Source: Pusillimonas sp. UBA6240 (GTDB lineage: Bacteria > Pseudomonadota > Gammaproteobacteria > Burkholderiales > Burkholderiaceae_B). From it: DNA of 38,297 bases. The stretch covers positions 1 through 38,297 of the forward strand of contig DJWC01000127.1 in assembly GCA_002441445.1 (NCBI GenBank), read 5' to 3'. Of the stretch, positions 37,891 through 38,297 are shown piece after piece (within the stretch, counting starts at the first letter, position 1; the number at the start of each line of letters is the position of its first letter). The notes under the pieces are model-generated. The model was not told the origin of the DNA. It made no database searches and saw nothing but the letters and a program-made list of their open reading frames with translations. A program made the position numbers and the translations under genes.

Positions 37891-38297
37891 AACGTTGAAC
37901 AAGAAATTCAACACATCCCCGTCTTTCACCACGTATTCCTTGCCTTCAGCACGCATTTTGCCGGCTTCTTTGGCGCCCTGCTCGCCTTTGCAGGCGATGA
38001 AGTCTTCGTAGGCGATGGTTTGGGCGCGGATGAAGCCGCGTTCGAAGTCGGTATGGATGACGCCGGCGGCTTTGGGCGCGGTGTCGCCGATGTGGATGGT
38101 CCAGGCGCGCACTTCCTTCACGCCGGCGGTGAAAGAGGTCTGCAGGCCGAGCAGCTTGTAGCCAGCGCGGATCAGGCGGTCGAGGCCCGGCTCCTCGAGA
38201 CCCATGGACTCGAGAAAATCCTTCTTGTCGGCATCGTCAAGGTCGGTGATCTCGGCTTCGATCGCCGCGCACAGGGCGACGACTTCGGCGCCCTCGG
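37888..38297 (-). CDS. ychF: Redox-regulated ATPase YchF, C-terminal part (5' end outside the window)
   Basis: The frame is open to base 38297, so only the last ~136 residues are seen. They contain EVVALCAAIEAEI, GLEEPGLDRLIRAGYKLLGLQTSFTAGVKEVRAWTIHIGDTAPKAAGVIHTDFERGFIRAQTIAYEDFIACKG, and the terminal KEYVVKDGDVLNFLFNV, which form the TGS domain and C-terminus of the Obg-related ATPase YchF/Ola1. The protein binds ATP and ribosomes and affects stress responses. The G domain lies outside the window. Confidence 0.95.
   Translation of the reverse strand, partial: EGAEVVALCAAIEAEITDLDDADKKDFLESMGLEEPGLDRLIRAGYKLLGLQTSFTAGVKEVRAWTIHIGDTAPKAAGVIHTDFERGFIRAQTIAYEDFIACKGEQGAKEAGKMRAEGKEYVVKDGDVLNFLFNV

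Overview
This window looks like chromosomal DNA from a GC-rich betaproteobacterium, most likely family Alcaligenaceae (Bordetella/Achromobacter-like). The evidence is an fdsGBA-fdhD-fdsD NAD-linked formate dehydrogenase operon, an lgm-type lipid A glucosamine-modification locus (described in Bordetella), a Bug/TctC solute-binding protein, and the DUF3348/DUF802/DUF2894 cassette. This is family-level inference; no rRNA or other strong taxonomic marker is present.

Layout. (1) 1-10452 is a molybdenum and formate block: the 3' part of moeA, then on the minus strand a regulator-moaA-mobA operon with 4- and 1-nt overlaps. Divergent from it is fdsG-fdsB-fdsA-fdhD-fdsD, a cytoplasmic molybdenum formate dehydrogenase plus its sulfurtransferase. 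The shared intergenic region carries an AT-flanked palindrome. (2) 10470-12085: a universal stress protein, a DUF442 phosphatase-like protein and a GNAT acetyltransferase. (3) 12220-16109: four genes matching LgmC (deacetylase), a GtrA-type flippase (LgmD-like), LgmB (ArnT-like) and LgmA (ArnC-like); the flippase gene is on the opposite strand. (4) 16439-18612: a nitric-oxide response operon (truncated hemoglobin, NnrS, NsrR) with an NsrR-like operator just upstream. (5) 18739-24641: MarR regulator, serA, gamma-glutamyltransferase, LysR regulator and an MFS transporter. (6) 24741-28184: a GntR regulator divergent from a Bug protein/FAH hydrolase/RidA operon. (7) 28251-30189: an unusual regulator with two winged-helix domains, paired with a small beta-propeller protein. 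(8) 30217-34622, minus strand: an overlapping four-gene operon DUF3348 / DUF802 (MotA-like membrane part with a long tail) / MotB-OmpA-like / DUF2894. (9) 34623-37887: an accessory-looking stretch with IS-end-like inverted repeats, a cold-shock gene, a gene-free region and a hipBA toxin-antitoxin module. (10) 37888-38297: the 3' end of ychF.

The most interesting unit is the operon at 30217-34622. Its two membrane proteins have the architecture of an ion-driven stator: a four-helix MotA/ExbB-like core with a cytoplasmic tail of about 500 residues, and a MotB-like single-helix protein with a candidate proton-carrying Asp and a peptidoglycan-binding OmpA domain. ZorA/ZorB of the Zorya anti-phage system look similar, but here the partners are two uncharacterised soluble proteins.

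A second theme is low-complexity, Ala/Gly/Pro-rich expansion inside otherwise conserved proteins (MobA, FdhD, the FdsA tail and a 15-bp in-frame tandem repeat in the DUF3348 gene).
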